The notes: a model not told the origin generated them from the letters alone. Positions 38,074 through 47,237 are shown, numbered from the stretch's first letter. The stretch is 64,000 nt of DNA from Levilactobacillus enshiensis (GCF_007115095.1 NZ_SULH01000011.1:55380-119379); one strand, 5' to 3'. Made by a program: numbers and translations.

Positions 38074-40521
38074 GTGAGTGAAGGACAAAAGATTCAAGAA
38101 TTAACTCTGGAAGAAGTCATGGGTGACCGCTTCGGCCGTTATTCCAAATCCATCATCCAAGAACGGGCCTTACCCGATATTCGTGACGGATTGAAACCCG
38201 TTCAACGGCGGATCTTGTTTGCCATGAACAAGGATGGTAACACCTACGATAAAGGTTTTCGGAAATCCGCAAAATCTGTCGGTAATGTCATGGGGAACTT
38301 TCACCCCCATGGTGACAGTTCCATCTACGAAGCCTTGACGCGGATGAGCCAAGATTGGAAGGTTCGAGAACCCCTGATTGAAATGCACGGGAACAATGGG
38401 TCTATGGATGGTGACCCGGCCGCTGCCATGCGGTATACCGAAGCGCGTTTGAGCAAGTTAGCCGGTGAAATGTTACGGGACATCGACAAAGATACGGTTG
38501 AAATGGTCCTTAACTTTGATGACACCGAGTATGAACCCACCGTCTTGCCCGCCCGTTTTCCGAACCTATTGGTCAACGGTGCCACTGGGATTTCTGCCGG
38601 CTACGCCACGGATATTCCGCCGCACAACTTAGGTGAGGTCGTCGACGCTTGTATTTACCTATTAAGTCATCCCAAGGCTAGCTTGGAAGAACTGATGGGC
38701 TTCGTTCAAGGCCCGGACTTCCCAACTGGAGGCATCATTCAAGGGAAAGATGGCATTGTTAAAGCCTATGAAACTGGCCGTGGTCGCGTGGTTGTTCGTT
38801 CTAAAACGGCAATCGAAGCGTTACGCGGTAACAAGAGTCAGATTACGGTGACGGAAATCCCGTATGAAGTCAATAAGGCACAATTGGTCAAGAAGATTGA
38901 CGAGATTCGCTTGAATAAAAAGGTCGAAGGCTTGGCCGAGGTTCGGGATGAAACCGACCGAGATGGCTTGCGGATCGCCATTGAACTAAAGCGCGATGCT
39001 GATGCTCAAGGGGTGTTGAATTACCTATTCAAGAACACTGAGTTACAGATCACCTACAACTTCAATATGGTTGCCATCAACCACCAACGTCCGGAACACG
39101 TTGGCCTCAAAACGATTTTGTCAGCGTACTTGGAACATCAATGCCAAGTCATCACGAAACGAACGGAATATGATCTGCAAAAGGCCTTAGACCGACAACA
39201 CATCGTAACGGGTCTGATCAAAGCACTGTCTATTTTGGATCAAGTAATCAAGACCATTCGGGCAAGTAAGAACCGCCGGGATGCACGTGACAATCTGGTG
39301 AATACCTACGACTTTTCCGAGAAGCAGGCCGATGCCATTGTCGCCTTACAGTTGTATCGGTTGACTAACACTGATGTGACCCAGTTGGAGGCCGAATCTG
39401 ACAAGTTATCCGCTGCAATTGCGGAGGACCATAAGATTTTAGCTGACCCTAAAGCCTTAAACGCTGTCCTCCGAAAGGAACTGAAGGCAGTGGGCAAGGC
39501 CTATCGGAATCCACGGCGGACTGAAATTCAAGCCGAGATTGAAGACCTGAAGATCAATACCGAAGTCACGGTTGCCGATGAAGACGTCGTGGTTTTAGTC
39601 AGTCACGATGGGTACCTGAAACGTTCCGGTGTCCGATCCTATACGGCTTCCGATCCCGACGACAACGGGTTGAAGGATGAAGATTACCCAATTTTCATGC
39701 AGAAACTCAGCACGTTGGACCACCTGATGATGTTCACCAATAAGGGGAATCTCATCTACCGGCCCGTCCACGAGATCAGCGACGTCAAGTGGAAGGAGAC
39801 CGGTGAACACATTTCACAAACGACTGGTCTTGCTGCGGATGAAGAAATCGTTGCTACATTTGCCTTCAAGACGCTCAAAGAACCTGGCCGCTTCTTAATC
39901 GCAACCAGTGATGGCTACATTAAGCAGACTGCCTTTAGTGACTTGACTCCCGGCCGGACCTACAAGAGTCGGGCCGCCGTTTATGAGAAACTGAAGCATC
40001 CTGAAGCACGAGTCGTTCAGGTTAAGTATCTGACTGAACCGATCGATCAAGGTATCCTATTGATCTCCAAGAACGGCTATGCCTTGCGTTACAGTATCGA
40101 TGAAGTCTCCGTCAATGGTGCCCGAACGACCGGTGTTCGGTCCATGGATCTCCGCGACGATGACGAGGTCGTCAACTTGGCCCTCGTTACCGATAGCGAT
40201 ACCATCGCCATGGTGACCCAACGCGGTGCCTTTAAACGTTTGGCCATGAAGGAACTGTCCGTGACCAGTCGCGCTCGCCGTGGCGTCATCGTCCTTCGTG
40301 AATTGAAACGTGATCCACATCGAATCGTTGACTTCATGGCGATTCCAGCAGGTAACCCGCCACTGGAGATTCTGACCAGTCGGGAACGCACCCACGATGT
40401 GTTGCCAACGGAACACCCGTTAAGTGGTCGCTACTCCAACGGCTCCTTCGTGGTCGACACGGACGTTGAAGGCATACCAACCCAACTACGCGTCAAACCG
40501 ACAACACTCGTTTTGGACTAG
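38074..40521 (+). CDS. parC: DNA topoisomerase IV subunit A
   Basis: ParC is the DNA-cleaving subunit of topoisomerase IV. The breakage-reunion domain has RALPDIRDGLKPVQRRILFAM, the quinolone region HPHGDSSIYEAL (Ser and Glu at the usual positions, so no resistance change seen there) and catalytic Tyr121 in AMRYTEARLS. The C-terminal beta-propeller begins after about residue 500 (VVVLVSHDGYLKRSGVRSY). It has 815 residues. The start is GTG at 38074, ten bases after AAAGGAG, 27 bases after parE. Confidence 0.97.
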   Translation: MSEGQKIQELTLEEVMGDRFGRYSKSIIQERALPDIRDGLKPVQRRILFAMNKDGNTYDKGFRKSAKSVGNVMGNFHPHGDSSIYEALTRMSQDWKVREPLIEMHGNNGSMDGDPAAAMRYTEARLSKLAGEMLRDIDKDTVEMVLNFDDTEYEPTVLPARFPNLLVNGATGISAGYATDIPPHNLGEVVDACIYLLSHPKASLEELMGFVQGPDFPTGGIIQGKDGIVKAYETGRGRVVVRSKTAIEALRGNKSQITVTEIPYEVNKAQLVKKIDEIRLNKKVEGLAEVRDETDRDGLRIAIELKRDADAQGVLNYLFKNTELQITYNFNMVAINHQRPEHVGLKTILSAYLEHQCQVITKRTEYDLQKALDRQHIVTGLIKALSILDQVIKTIRASKNRRDARDNLVNTYDFSEKQADAIVALQLYRLTNTDVTQLEAESDKLSAAIAEDHKILADPKALNAVLRKELKAVGKAYRNPRRTEIQAEIEDLKINTEVTVADEDVVVLVSHDGYLKRSGVRSYTASDPDDNGLKDEDYPIFMQKLSTLDHLMMFTNKGNLIYRPVHEISDVKWKETGEHISQTTGLAADEEIVATFAFKTLKEPGRFLIATSDGYIKQTAFSDLTPGRTYKSRAAVYEKLKHPEARVVQVKYLTEPIDQGILLISKNGYALRYSIDEVSVNGARTTGVRSMDLRDDDEVVNLALVTDSDTIAMVTQRGAFKRLAMKELSVTSRARRGVIVLRELKRDPHRIVDFMAIPAGNPPLEILTSRERTHDVLPTEHPLSGRYSNGSFVVDTDVEGIPTQLRVKPTTLVLD

Positions 40522-40556
40522 TTAGTTGCTAGCAATGATTTTATAAGCAGAAATCG

Positions 40557-40585
40557 TTGCGCTTTTAGGGCAAACAGCCTATCAT
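40557..40585 (+). promoter_or_regulatory. Promoter of the LysR-type regulator gene
   Basis: TTGCGC (40557-40562) and TATCAT (40580-40585) are spaced by 17 bp, about 60 bases before the start codon. Confidence 0.62.
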
Positions 40586-40647
40586 AGTGATTAATAGTAA
40601 CCATTAGGTTGGCCTGGCATCAGACTAATCATAAGGAGTAAAAGCGG

Positions 40648-41607
40648 ATGAAGACGAAACAGGAAAGTATCTTTTCTTCGAAGACCTTGACGTACTTCCT
40701 ACAGCTTGCAGAAACCATGAACTACACGCAGGCTGCTCAGATTCTAGGAATTACGCAACCGGCATTGACGCAACAAATCAAGAAGCTCGAACGGACGGTG
40801 GGCGCACCGCTCTTCTATTCGGTCGGCAAGAAGTTGCGGTTATCTGACGCTGGTTACACCATGTTGGACGCCACGCACAAGATTTATGGCATCTTAAACC
40901 AAGCCACTGACGAGATTCAGCAGTCGACTAGTGCGACACAGGGAGAAATTAATATTGGGCTACTGGCCTCCATGGAAGACGCCGTGTTTGAGGACTTCGC
41001 CATCTTGTCCTACCAAAATAATCCCGACTTAAAGATTTCCTTTCACATGTTGACGCGGAAGGAAATTTGGGAACGACTGGAAAATAATAAAATTGATCTG
41101 GCGATTATGTATTTGCCGGATGATTCGATTAAGAACTGGAAGCCCTACGAGTCGAAGAAAATTATTTCGGATGATCTCTTGTTCATTCACCACGATGAGC
41201 AACTGTCTAAAAAGCGGCGAATCAAGTTCAAAGACACAACAGCCGATGTTTGGGCAATGTACCCAGAGGGCTACTACCTCAATCAGACGTTGCATGAAGC
41301 CTACAAGAATCAGCTAGCTGATTTCCCCAAGAGTGTCGCGAACTTTACGACACCAACGCAGCTGTTACATTTCTCGATGCAGACGCAGGCGTCTACGGCC
41401 TTGCCAAATTCATTCATGATCGGCCAGGACGCCTTGCCACAGACTTGGACGGCTCATTTCGATCCCAACATCCGCTTTGACTTAGCCTTTGTGTTCCGCA
41501 AGGGCAAAGCCGAAATTCCGCGAATCAGCCATTTCTTGGCCCAGTTTGATCGTTATCTACACACAGACGATTATATTTCGCGGCTCAAACAATTGCGTAA
41601 CAAGTAA
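40648..41607 (+). CDS. LysR-family transcriptional regulator
   Basis: The 319-residue protein has an N-terminal winged helix-turn-helix (LTYFLQLAETMNYTQAAQILGITQPALTQQIKKLERTVGAPLF, residues 14-57) and a periplasmic-binding-like effector domain from about residue 95 (GEINIGLLASMEDAVFEDFAIL). The effector and targets are unknown. It is followed 33 bases later by ppaC on the same strand, so regulation of a neighbouring divergent gene, usual for LysR proteins, is not evident here. Confidence 0.88.
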   Translation: MKTKQESIFSSKTLTYFLQLAETMNYTQAAQILGITQPALTQQIKKLERTVGAPLFYSVGKKLRLSDAGYTMLDATHKIYGILNQATDEIQQSTSATQGEINIGLLASMEDAVFEDFAILSYQNNPDLKISFHMLTRKEIWERLENNKIDLAIMYLPDDSIKNWKPYESKKIISDDLLFIHHDEQLSKKRRIKFKDTTADVWAMYPEGYYLNQTLHEAYKNQLADFPKSVANFTTPTQLLHFSMQTQASTALPNSFMIGQDALPQTWTAHFDPNIRFDLAFVFRKGKAEIPRISHFLAQFDRYLHTDDYISRLKQLRNK

Positions 41608-41640
41608 CACTAAAACTATTCTGTTAAAGGAGTTCTACTC

Positions 41641-42570
41641 ATGAGCAAGTCATTAATTTTCGGTCACCAGAATCCAGATACGGACGCCATTGTTGCTGCT
41701 AAGGCGTTTGCCTACTTCCAAACCCAAAAAGGTTTCGACGTTGAAGCCGTTGCCTTGGGCGAGCCTAACATGGAAACCACTTACGTTTTGAACCACTTTG
41801 ACGAACCAGCACCACGGGTCGTCAAGACAGTGGCTAACGAAGTCGACGACGTTATGTTAGTCGACCACAACGAAGCACAACAAAGTGTTAGCGATCTTGA
41901 TAAGGTTCAGGTCAGCTACGTGGTCGACCATCACCGGATTGCTAACTTCAAGACGGATTCACCTCTGTACTACCGGGCAGAACCCGTTGGTTGCACGAGT
42001 ACGATTCTGACCGAAATGTTTAACGAAGAGAAGATGGAAATTCCTGCTAAATTAGCTGGGTTAATGTTATCAGCCATCATCTCTGACACGCTGTTACTCC
42101 AATCACCAACCACGACTGATACAGACCGTGAAGCCGTTCGGATGTTAGCTGAAATTGCTGATATCGATGTTCAAAGCTACGGTATTGCGATGTTAAAGGC
42201 AGGGACAAACTTGGCTGCCAAGAGTGACAAGGAACTCATCGATGGCGATGCTAAGTCCTTTGATATGGCCGGCAAGAGCGTCCGTATTGGCCAAATCAAT
42301 ACGGTTGACTTAGCCGATGTCTTAGATCGTCAGGCAGGTCTAGAAAAGGAAATGCAAGCTGAAATGGCCGCTGATGGCTATGACTTGTTCATTACCTTGG
42401 CCACTAACGTGTTGAACAGTGACTCCGAATTAATCGTTGCTGGTGAACCTAAGGAAATTGTTGAAAAAGCCTTTAACACCAAGCTTGACAACAATCGCGC
42501 TAGTTTACCAGGCGTTGTTTCCCGGAAGAAGCAAGTTGTGCCACCATTGACAGCTGCTTTCGAAGCTTAA
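41641..42570 (+). CDS. ppaC: Manganese-dependent inorganic pyrophosphatase
   Basis: The family II enzyme splits pyrophosphate to drive biosynthetic reactions. The DHH-type metal site is spread over [11 protein letters not shown] (His, Asp, Asp), LVDHNE and [10 protein letters not shown], and the C-terminal DHHA2 domain ends with [10 protein letters not shown]. The 309-residue length is standard for Bacillus and Lactobacillus. AAAGGAG lies 8 bases before the ATG. A terminator follows. Confidence 0.97.
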   Translation: MSKSLIFGHQNPDTDAIVAAKAFAYFQTQKGFDVEAVALGEPNMETTYVLNHFDEPAPRVVKTVANEVDDVMLVDHNEAQQSVSDLDKVQVSYVVDHHRIANFKTDSPLYYRAEPVGCTSTILTEMFNEEKMEIPAKLAGLMLSAIISDTLLLQSPTTTDTDREAVRMLAEIADIDVQSYGIAMLKAGTNLAAKSDKELIDGDAKSFDMAGKSVRIGQINTVDLADVLDRQAGLEKEMQAEMAADGYDLFITLATNVLNSDSELIVAGEPKEIVEKAFNTKLDNNRASLPGVVSRKKQVVPPLTAAFEA

Positions 42571-42594
42571 TTCGCTCAATTTACAATCTGAATG

Positions 42595-42636
42595 AACGCT
42601 CTATGGTAATTTAGCGGTTGCCATGGAGCGTTTTAA
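42595..42636 (+). terminator. Intrinsic terminator of ppaC
   Basis: AACGCTCTATGG pairs with CCATGGAGCGTT (one G-U pair) around a 14-base loop, followed by TTTT. Confidence 0.85.
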
Positions 42637-42656
42637 TTCGCTTTAAGGTCACTGAC

Positions 42657-42665
42657 TGCTATAAT
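42657..42665 (+). promoter_or_regulatory. Extended -10 promoter of the matrixin-like gene
   Basis: TGC-TATAAT is a perfect extended -10 element; the -35 (TTCGCT at 42637-42642) is poor, which extended promoters tolerate. It lies 53 bases before the chosen ATG. Confidence 0.65.
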
Positions 42666-42717
42666 GACGCCGATGGTAGCCGTTAGGCATCTTCCTTCGC
42701 GAAGAGAGGGATTATGC

Positions 42718-43299
42718 ATGGCAAGAAGCTTTTGGTCCCGAGGGATTACCCTTGCGGTTGTTACTGTTGGTCTTTTTGTCACCCCAGTGGGCGGGAGTGC
42801 TGTTGCCGTAGCTGCAGCCGGCACAACACCTTTTGGTCCGGAGCGGTTTGCCCACAATCACGCGACCTACGTAATCACCACCAAATCGGCTTACTATCGG
42901 CAAGTTTGGCAATCCGCCATTAACGCTTGGAATAAGACTGGTGCATTTCGTTTCAAATTAGGAACGACTCAAAGTGCACAGATTACTCTCAAAACGGCCT
43001 CCAAGACACAGGCCGTGGCTCTGGGAGAAGACGTCGGCTTAACTGATTATTGGTCTAAGAATGACCTGCTACTCGACGTCACGGCAACCCTCAATCCAAC
43101 GCTACTGAAATCGTACGGCTATTCCCGTGCCGATGATATTCACGTTGCGGAACATGAATTGGGCCACGCTATGGGATTAGCACACAACCCAGCAGAAGAG
43201 AGCGTGATGTACTATCGCAATCGTTCTGTTGGCATCAAACAAGTTGACGTCAATGGTGTTAAATTGCGTTACCAAACTCCGGCTGGTCAATCCAGCTAA
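42718..43299 (+). CDS. Secreted matrixin-type zinc metalloprotease
   Basis: The 193-residue protein carries the complete metzincin motif: His146-Glu147-Leu-Gly-His150 and Gly153, His156 in HELGHAMGLAH, and a Met-turn SVMYY with Met164. The N-terminus has a positively charged start and a hydrophobic stretch (ITLAVVTVGLFVTPVGGSAVAVAAA, shown in parts as residues 10-34), a signal peptide or anchor. It is therefore probably secreted. The substrate is unknown; the short length leaves little beyond the catalytic domain. The ATG at 42718 is 7 bases after GAGAGGG; upstream in-frame ATG codons precede this site. Confidence 0.86.
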   Translation: MARSFWSRGITLAVVTVGLFVTPVGGSAVAVAAAGTTPFGPERFAHNHATYVITTKSAYYRQVWQSAINAWNKTGAFRFKLGTTQSAQITLKTASKTQAVALGEDVGLTDYWSKNDLLLDVTATLNPTLLKSYGYSRADDIHVAEHELGHAMGLAHNPAEESVMYYRNRSVGIKQVDVNGVKLRYQTPAGQSS

Positions 43300-43303
43300 T
43301 CTG

Positions 43304-43340
43304 AACCGCTGATCGACTCACAGTCGACCAGCGGTTTTTT
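43304..43340 (+). terminator. Intrinsic terminator of the matrixin-like gene
   Basis: AACCGCTG-a-TCGACT pairs with AGTCGA-c-CAGCGGTT around CAC, followed by TTTT. The following 220 bases up to msrB hold no gene I can support. Confidence 0.9.
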
Positions 43341-43580
43341 AGATGACCCTCCGAAACTGGTGTGTTAGGAGTCACGACCGTCTCGTGTAACGTATTTTTC
43401 CACTGCAGGGGCGCTTTAACCACATTTACCAGCGTGTACATGCTTTGCACACCTAAGTGGAAGGTGGGGCCGCCAATGCCAGTGCAGATAACCAAACGAA
43501 TTAGTTGCCTTTTAATCTGAGAGCTTTAAACTAAGAATTATAGGAAACTGGTTGTGTACAATTAATTGGAGGAAATTATT

Positions 43581-44021
43581 ATGGCTAAACAAGACACACA
43601 GGATGATTTAAAGCAGCGGCTCACCGCTGAGGAATATGCGGTTACTCAGGAGGCGGCCACAGAGGCAGCGTTCACGGGTAAGTACGATCACTTCTACGAA
43701 CCCGGCATCTACGTGGACGTGGTCAGCGGTCAACCACTATTTAGTTCAACCGACAAATATGACGCTGGGTGCGGTTGGCCATCTTTCACCAAACCAATCG
43801 ATGCAGCCAACGTTAAGGAAAATACCGACCATTCATTTGGAATGGTTCGCCAGGAAGTCCGCAGCACCGATGCCGGCTCACACTTGGGACACGTCTTTAA
43901 TGATGGTCCAGCAGCTCAGGGTGGCTTACGGTATTGCATTAACTCGGCAGCACTAAAGTTCATTCCGGCCGATAAATTAGAAGCCGCTGGTTATCATGAT
44001 TTTGACCAATTATTCAACTAA
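43581..44021 (+). CDS. msrB: Peptide-methionine (R)-S-oxide reductase MsrB
   Basis: MsrB reduces the R form of oxidised methionine in proteins. The catalytic cysteine is Cys119 in [12 protein letters not shown], and [20 protein letters not shown] and FEMVR-like FGMVRQEV are conserved. There are no CxxC pairs, so this is the zinc-free type. The ATG at 43581 follows GGAGG by 9 bases and gives 146 residues; an in-frame TTG at 43566 overlaps that site. msrA follows 21 bases later; the two enzymes together repair both stereoisomers. Confidence 0.96.
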   Translation: MAKQDTQDDLKQRLTAEEYAVTQEAATEAAFTGKYDHFYEPGIYVDVVSGQPLFSSTDKYDAGCGWPSFTKPIDAANVKENTDHSFGMVRQEVRSTDAGSHLGHVFNDGPAAQGGLRYCINSAALKFIPADKLEAAGYHDFDQLFN

Positions 44022-44042
44022 CAACTAAAGAGGGACTTCCGT

Positions 44043-44564
44043 ATGAGTCAAACTGAAACGGCAATCTTTGCAGGTGGGTGCTTCTGGTGTATGGTGAAGC
44101 CCTTTGACACTCAGCCGGGCATTCAAACTGTTGTGTCCGGTTACACGGGTGGACACACGGTAAACCCGACGTACGCTGAAGTTGCCAGCCACACAACTGG
44201 TCATACCGAGGCCGTCAAGATTACCTTTGATCCGTCAATAATCAGTTATGCAGAACTCGTCGAAATTTACTGGCACCAAACAGATCCCACTGATGCCGGG
44301 GGACAATTTCAAGACAGAGGCGACAGCTACCGACCGGTGATTTACGTCGCAAATGATGAGCAGCGGCAAATCGCAGAAAAGTCAAAAGCCAACTTAGCGG
44401 CCAGTGCACACTTTGATGTCCCCATCGTGACACAGATTGAGGCTGCCCAGCCATTTTATCCCGCGGAAGAGGAACATCAAGACTTTTATCAGAAGAATCC
44501 GTTTCGCTACCAGATTGAAGAAATGGGCGGACGTGAGGCCTTCCTTCACCAAAATTGGCATTAG
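44043..44564 (+). CDS. msrA: Peptide-methionine (S)-S-oxide reductase MsrA
   Basis: MsrA reduces the S form of methionine sulfoxide. The active site motif GGCFWC is at residues 11-16 with catalytic Cys13, followed by [17 protein letters not shown] and [11 protein letters not shown], then [16 protein letters not shown]. The 173-residue length is normal. It follows msrB and is probably co-transcribed as an oxidative damage repair pair. Confidence 0.97.
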   Translation: MSQTETAIFAGGCFWCMVKPFDTQPGIQTVVSGYTGGHTVNPTYAEVASHTTGHTEAVKITFDPSIISYAELVEIYWHQTDPTDAGGQFQDRGDSYRPVIYVANDEQRQIAEKSKANLAASAHFDVPIVTQIEAAQPFYPAEEEHQDFYQKNPFRYQIEEMGGREAFLHQNWH

Positions 44565-44613
44565 CAAGTCCCCAATTGCATGTTACAATTAGGTAAAGGA
44601 CGGGGATTTACGT

Positions 44614-45054
44614 ATGGGTTATATCCTAGATTTACGACAAAAAGTGGGTCAACAACCATTAATTGTGATCGGTTCAGCAGCCGTTGTGCGACAACACCAA
44701 CAGTTATTGTTGGTTAAACGCCGTGATATCCAACTTTGGGGCTTGCCAGCGGGATCAAAAGAATTAAACGAAGATACAGCTACGACGGCTGAACGTGAAT
44801 TACACGAAGAAACTGGGTTGCAAGGAACCGTTCAGCAACTGCTGGCAGTTGTTAGCGGTCAGGACATGCAGTACACGTATCCAAATGGTGATCAGATTGA
44901 TTCAGTGACCGTGGTCTATGATGTGCTGGCAACTGGCAATTTGACAAATCAAACGGACGAAACCAGTGCCGTAAAGTTCTATGACTTGAATCACTTGCCA
45001 GAACAGCTGACGCCACTGACTAAAAAAATTTTAACTACGCTCAACCTAATTTAA
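44614..45054 (+). CDS. NUDIX hydrolase
   Basis: The Nudix box G-x5-E-x7-R-E-L-x-E-E-T-G-L is complete at residues 47-69 (GSKELNEDTATTAERELHEE then TGL). The 146-residue protein begins with a short helix, then IVIGSAAVVRQHQQLLLVKRRD and the strand LWGLPAG. Such enzymes remove diphosphate-linked compounds; the substrate cannot be told. It is the last gene before the dif site, with its own terminator. Confidence 0.9.
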   Translation: MGYILDLRQKVGQQPLIVIGSAAVVRQHQQLLLVKRRDIQLWGLPAGSKELNEDTATTAERELHEETGLQGTVQQLLAVVSGQDMQYTYPNGDQIDSVTVVYDVLATGNLTNQTDETSAVKFYDLNHLPEQLTPLTKKILTTLNLI

Positions 45055-45066
45055 AGGTTAGCGGTA

Positions 45067-45108
45067 GCAGTCAACTCGGAACGTCAAAAAACGAGTTGGC
45101 TGTTTTTA
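45067..45108 (+). terminator. Intrinsic terminator of the NUDIX gene
   Basis: CAGTCAACTCG pairs with CGAGTTGGCTG around a 13-base loop, followed by TTTTTATT. Confidence 0.88.
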
Positions 45109-45152
45109 TTTGCAGATTACGCAAAGTAGCTGACTTTTTACTTTTTGACTCT

Positions 45153-45180
45153 ACTTTCGATAATATATATTATGTAAAGT
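45153..45180 (+). other. dif: dif site: XerC/XerD chromosome dimer resolution site
   Basis: Two 11-bp arms, ACTTTCGATAA and TTATGTAAAGT, flank the 6-bp centre TATATA. From memory, this agrees with the Bacillus subtilis dif at 24 of 28 positions, including the whole centre and nearly all of the XerD arm. The dyad extends outward to CTACTTT...AAAGTAG. It is the expected target of the xerC and xerD genes found in this window and marks the terminus of chromosome replication. The strand bias of genes changes here. Confidence 0.93.
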
Positions 45181-45182
45181 AG

Positions 45183-46015
45183 AATATCTTTTTCAATTGC
45201 AACCGCAGAATAGCCATACCCTTTCTTTTACCTGCGTCATTATTTTTTGTAACGCTACTCATGTTAGCTGTTTATACAATTAAAACAATTCTAGCTGTGC
45301 CGAACGGTAAATTCCTGACGACATACGCGGGTCTAACAATCACTCTCGAGACACATTTGATTGTTTGCGTCACCGCTAACTAAACTTGTCGACCGTAATC
45401 GTCCGTCTGCAGCCGAATTCGTTTACTTGCGATTAAGTACGACCATCACAGCTAATATCGTCAGCAATCCTATTTCGCCGGTAAGATCCGTCAAAAACGG
45501 TAAGTTACAGGTGGATTCTCTGCTAATTTCATGGTCAGGTCTCCGTCTAAAGACTGAACGTGTGCTTAGAATCAACGTCTAAAAATACGTTATGCCAGTC
45601 GAATCCACTAGTAATTGATTCTGGGACATTGCTGGCAGTTTTTCAGTCAACGTACCAAGCAAATGCGGCTTGTCAGTCAGAATCAGCAAGTAACTTATGC
45701 CCAGCTCAGTGATAGCAGTCGCTGTGCTTAATCAGCCAGCTATGTTGAAGCATGGACGATACCTTATGGGCTCAAAACACTGGTGTGACAGCGATTTAGA
45801 CTGTCGACGATTGCTAAGCCTGTGACGACTATTAACCATGCTTAGTCGCTTAAATACCCAAAGAATGCTGACATATCAGTGTTTAGCGGCCATCCGTCAG
45901 TTAGTCTATAAGTTCAACATAAACGGTAACACACACTGTCAAAAATCCTATATACAGGTTTTACGACCCAATTAGGCTTAAGCTGTGCTCCTCAGGACAT
46001 CTCAGTATCATTTAA
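45183..46015. other. Gene-free decayed interval between dif and a second Xer-like dyad
   Basis: No intact gene is seen in these 0.83 kb; the only long frame (45361-45582, TTG start) has no ribosome binding site and no recognisable motif. Between about 45600 and 45900 the + strand is rich in TCAGT-type steps, and short Ser/Ala/Gln-rich frames broken by stops (for example CQSESASN) hint at a decayed serine-rich surface protein gene. That is weak evidence. No tRNA or repeat array is seen. Confidence 0.35.
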
Positions 46016-46056
46016 ACTACTACTTTCATTAAAACAAATATTTTAAAGATAGTAGT
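46016..46056 (+). other. Candidate second Xer recombination site (XerS- or dif-like dyad)
   Basis: ACTACTACTTT (46016-46026) and AAAGATAGTAGT (46045-46056) form an imperfect dyad with an AT-rich centre. The inner left arm TTTCATTAAAA resembles the TTTCATGAAAA half-site I recall for streptococcal difSL, the XerS target that also lies just before xerS. The outer CTACTTTC is shared with the dif site 0.86 kb away. It lies 90 bases upstream of the xerS start. Function is inferred. Confidence 0.45.
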
Positions 46057-46146
46057 GGGTGAAAATAAGGCGGGGGACTTGCTAATTTGAGCATTCACCG
46101 GTATCATATAAAATATGAGAACATATGTTTGGAGGCCGCTTCTATT

Positions 46147-47211
46147 ATGGAAAAACAGCACTACTTAAAATTAATCAATGAAGAATTGGCCATCGCGCCC
46201 TGGTACGTCCAAGAATATTATCAGGCCAAGGCTACTGTCCCCTTATCGCCTGCCACATTGTACCAATACCTCACGGAGTATCGCCGTTTCTTCAACTGGC
46301 TCATTAGTGAAGGCCTAACCACGGCTACCCACCCCGCCGATATCGACATTCAAGTCTTGGCGAAGTTAAAAAAAGAAACCGTCGAACTGTACAAGTCTGC
46401 TCTGCTGAACCAGACCAAGCTCACAGGCGCTCCTGGGAGCCGAACCCATCCAACTATCAATCGTTCCCTAAACGCCCTCTCGTCTCTCTTTAAGTACCTC
46501 ACGGAGGATACTGAAGATGAACATGGTGAGGCCTACTTTGACCGTAACGTCATGCATAAGATTGCCTTGGTTCGGACCAGCGAGACCTACGCAACGCGAG
46601 CCGCTAACTTAAAAACGAAGCTCATGCTGGGCAACACGGATCATGATTACTTGGCCTTTATCGACGAAAAATATGAAGGCTTGCTGTCACCAGCCAAGAA
46701 ACGGTATTTTCATCGGGATAAACAACGTGATCTGGCCATTAATGCCCTGTTGTTGGGCAGTGGCTTGCGCGTCTCGGAGGCCGCTAATGCTGACTTGCGC
46801 CACCTGAATCTGAAGACCGGAACGATTGGCGTGGTCCGTAAGGGTGGCCAACGGGATACGGTGCCGATTGCGCCGTGGACTTTGCCTTACATTCAAGACT
46901 ACGTTGCACACCGAACAGCCATTTATCACGCCACCAGTAGTGATCGGGCCCTTTTCCTCAGCAGTTATCGCGGTCAGGCTTCACGGATGCAAGCCAACTC
47001 GATGGAGAAAATGGTAGCCAAATACTCCTCAGCGTTTAAGGTCCGTATCACACCGCATAAGCTGCGTCATACGTTGGCTTCAAAACTCTACCTAGCCACC
47101 AAGAATGAACAGCTGGTGGCCACCCAGTTGGGACAAAACTCAACCAGTGCGACCGGTCTGTATACCCACATCATTGATGAGGAGCAACGGCATGGATTGG
47201 AGAAAATGTAA
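46147..47211 (+). CDS. xerS: Tyrosine recombinase XerS-like
   Basis: The start MEKQHYLKLINEELAIAPWYVQEYYQ matches XerS, the single Xer recombinase of streptococci and lactococci, and the 354-residue length is that of XerS, longer than XerC/D. Catalytic residues: Arg208 in GLRVSEA, Lys232, His304 and Arg307 in HKLRHTL, Tyr339 in GLYTH. The fifth position, usually His in LLGH, is Gln330 in QLGQNST, a change that may weaken but not abolish activity. GGAGG lies 11 bases before the ATG, and TTGAGC (46087) / TAAAAT (46109) is a possible promoter. It coexists with full XerC and XerD, so it may serve another element or site. Confidence 0.88.
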   Translation: MEKQHYLKLINEELAIAPWYVQEYYQAKATVPLSPATLYQYLTEYRRFFNWLISEGLTTATHPADIDIQVLAKLKKETVELYKSALLNQTKLTGAPGSRTHPTINRSLNALSSLFKYLTEDTEDEHGEAYFDRNVMHKIALVRTSETYATRAANLKTKLMLGNTDHDYLAFIDEKYEGLLSPAKKRYFHRDKQRDLAINALLLGSGLRVSEAANADLRHLNLKTGTIGVVRKGGQRDTVPIAPWTLPYIQDYVAHRTAIYHATSSDRALFLSSYRGQASRMQANSMEKMVAKYSSAFKVRITPHKLRHTLASKLYLATKNEQLVATQLGQNSTSATGLYTHIIDEEQRHGLEKM

Positions 47212-47237
47212 CCTAATTGAACTGAAATAACACAAAG

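Noticed and set aside
43259..43495. - strand ORF of 78 codons across the matrixin terminator
   Set aside because: The composition is somewhat protein-like, but it crosses the terminator and the 3' end of the + strand gene and I recognise no family; kept out for lack of support.
45361..45582. TTG-started ORF of 73 codons between dif and xerS
   Set aside because: No ribosome binding site, no motif, and it lies in DNA with broken frames.
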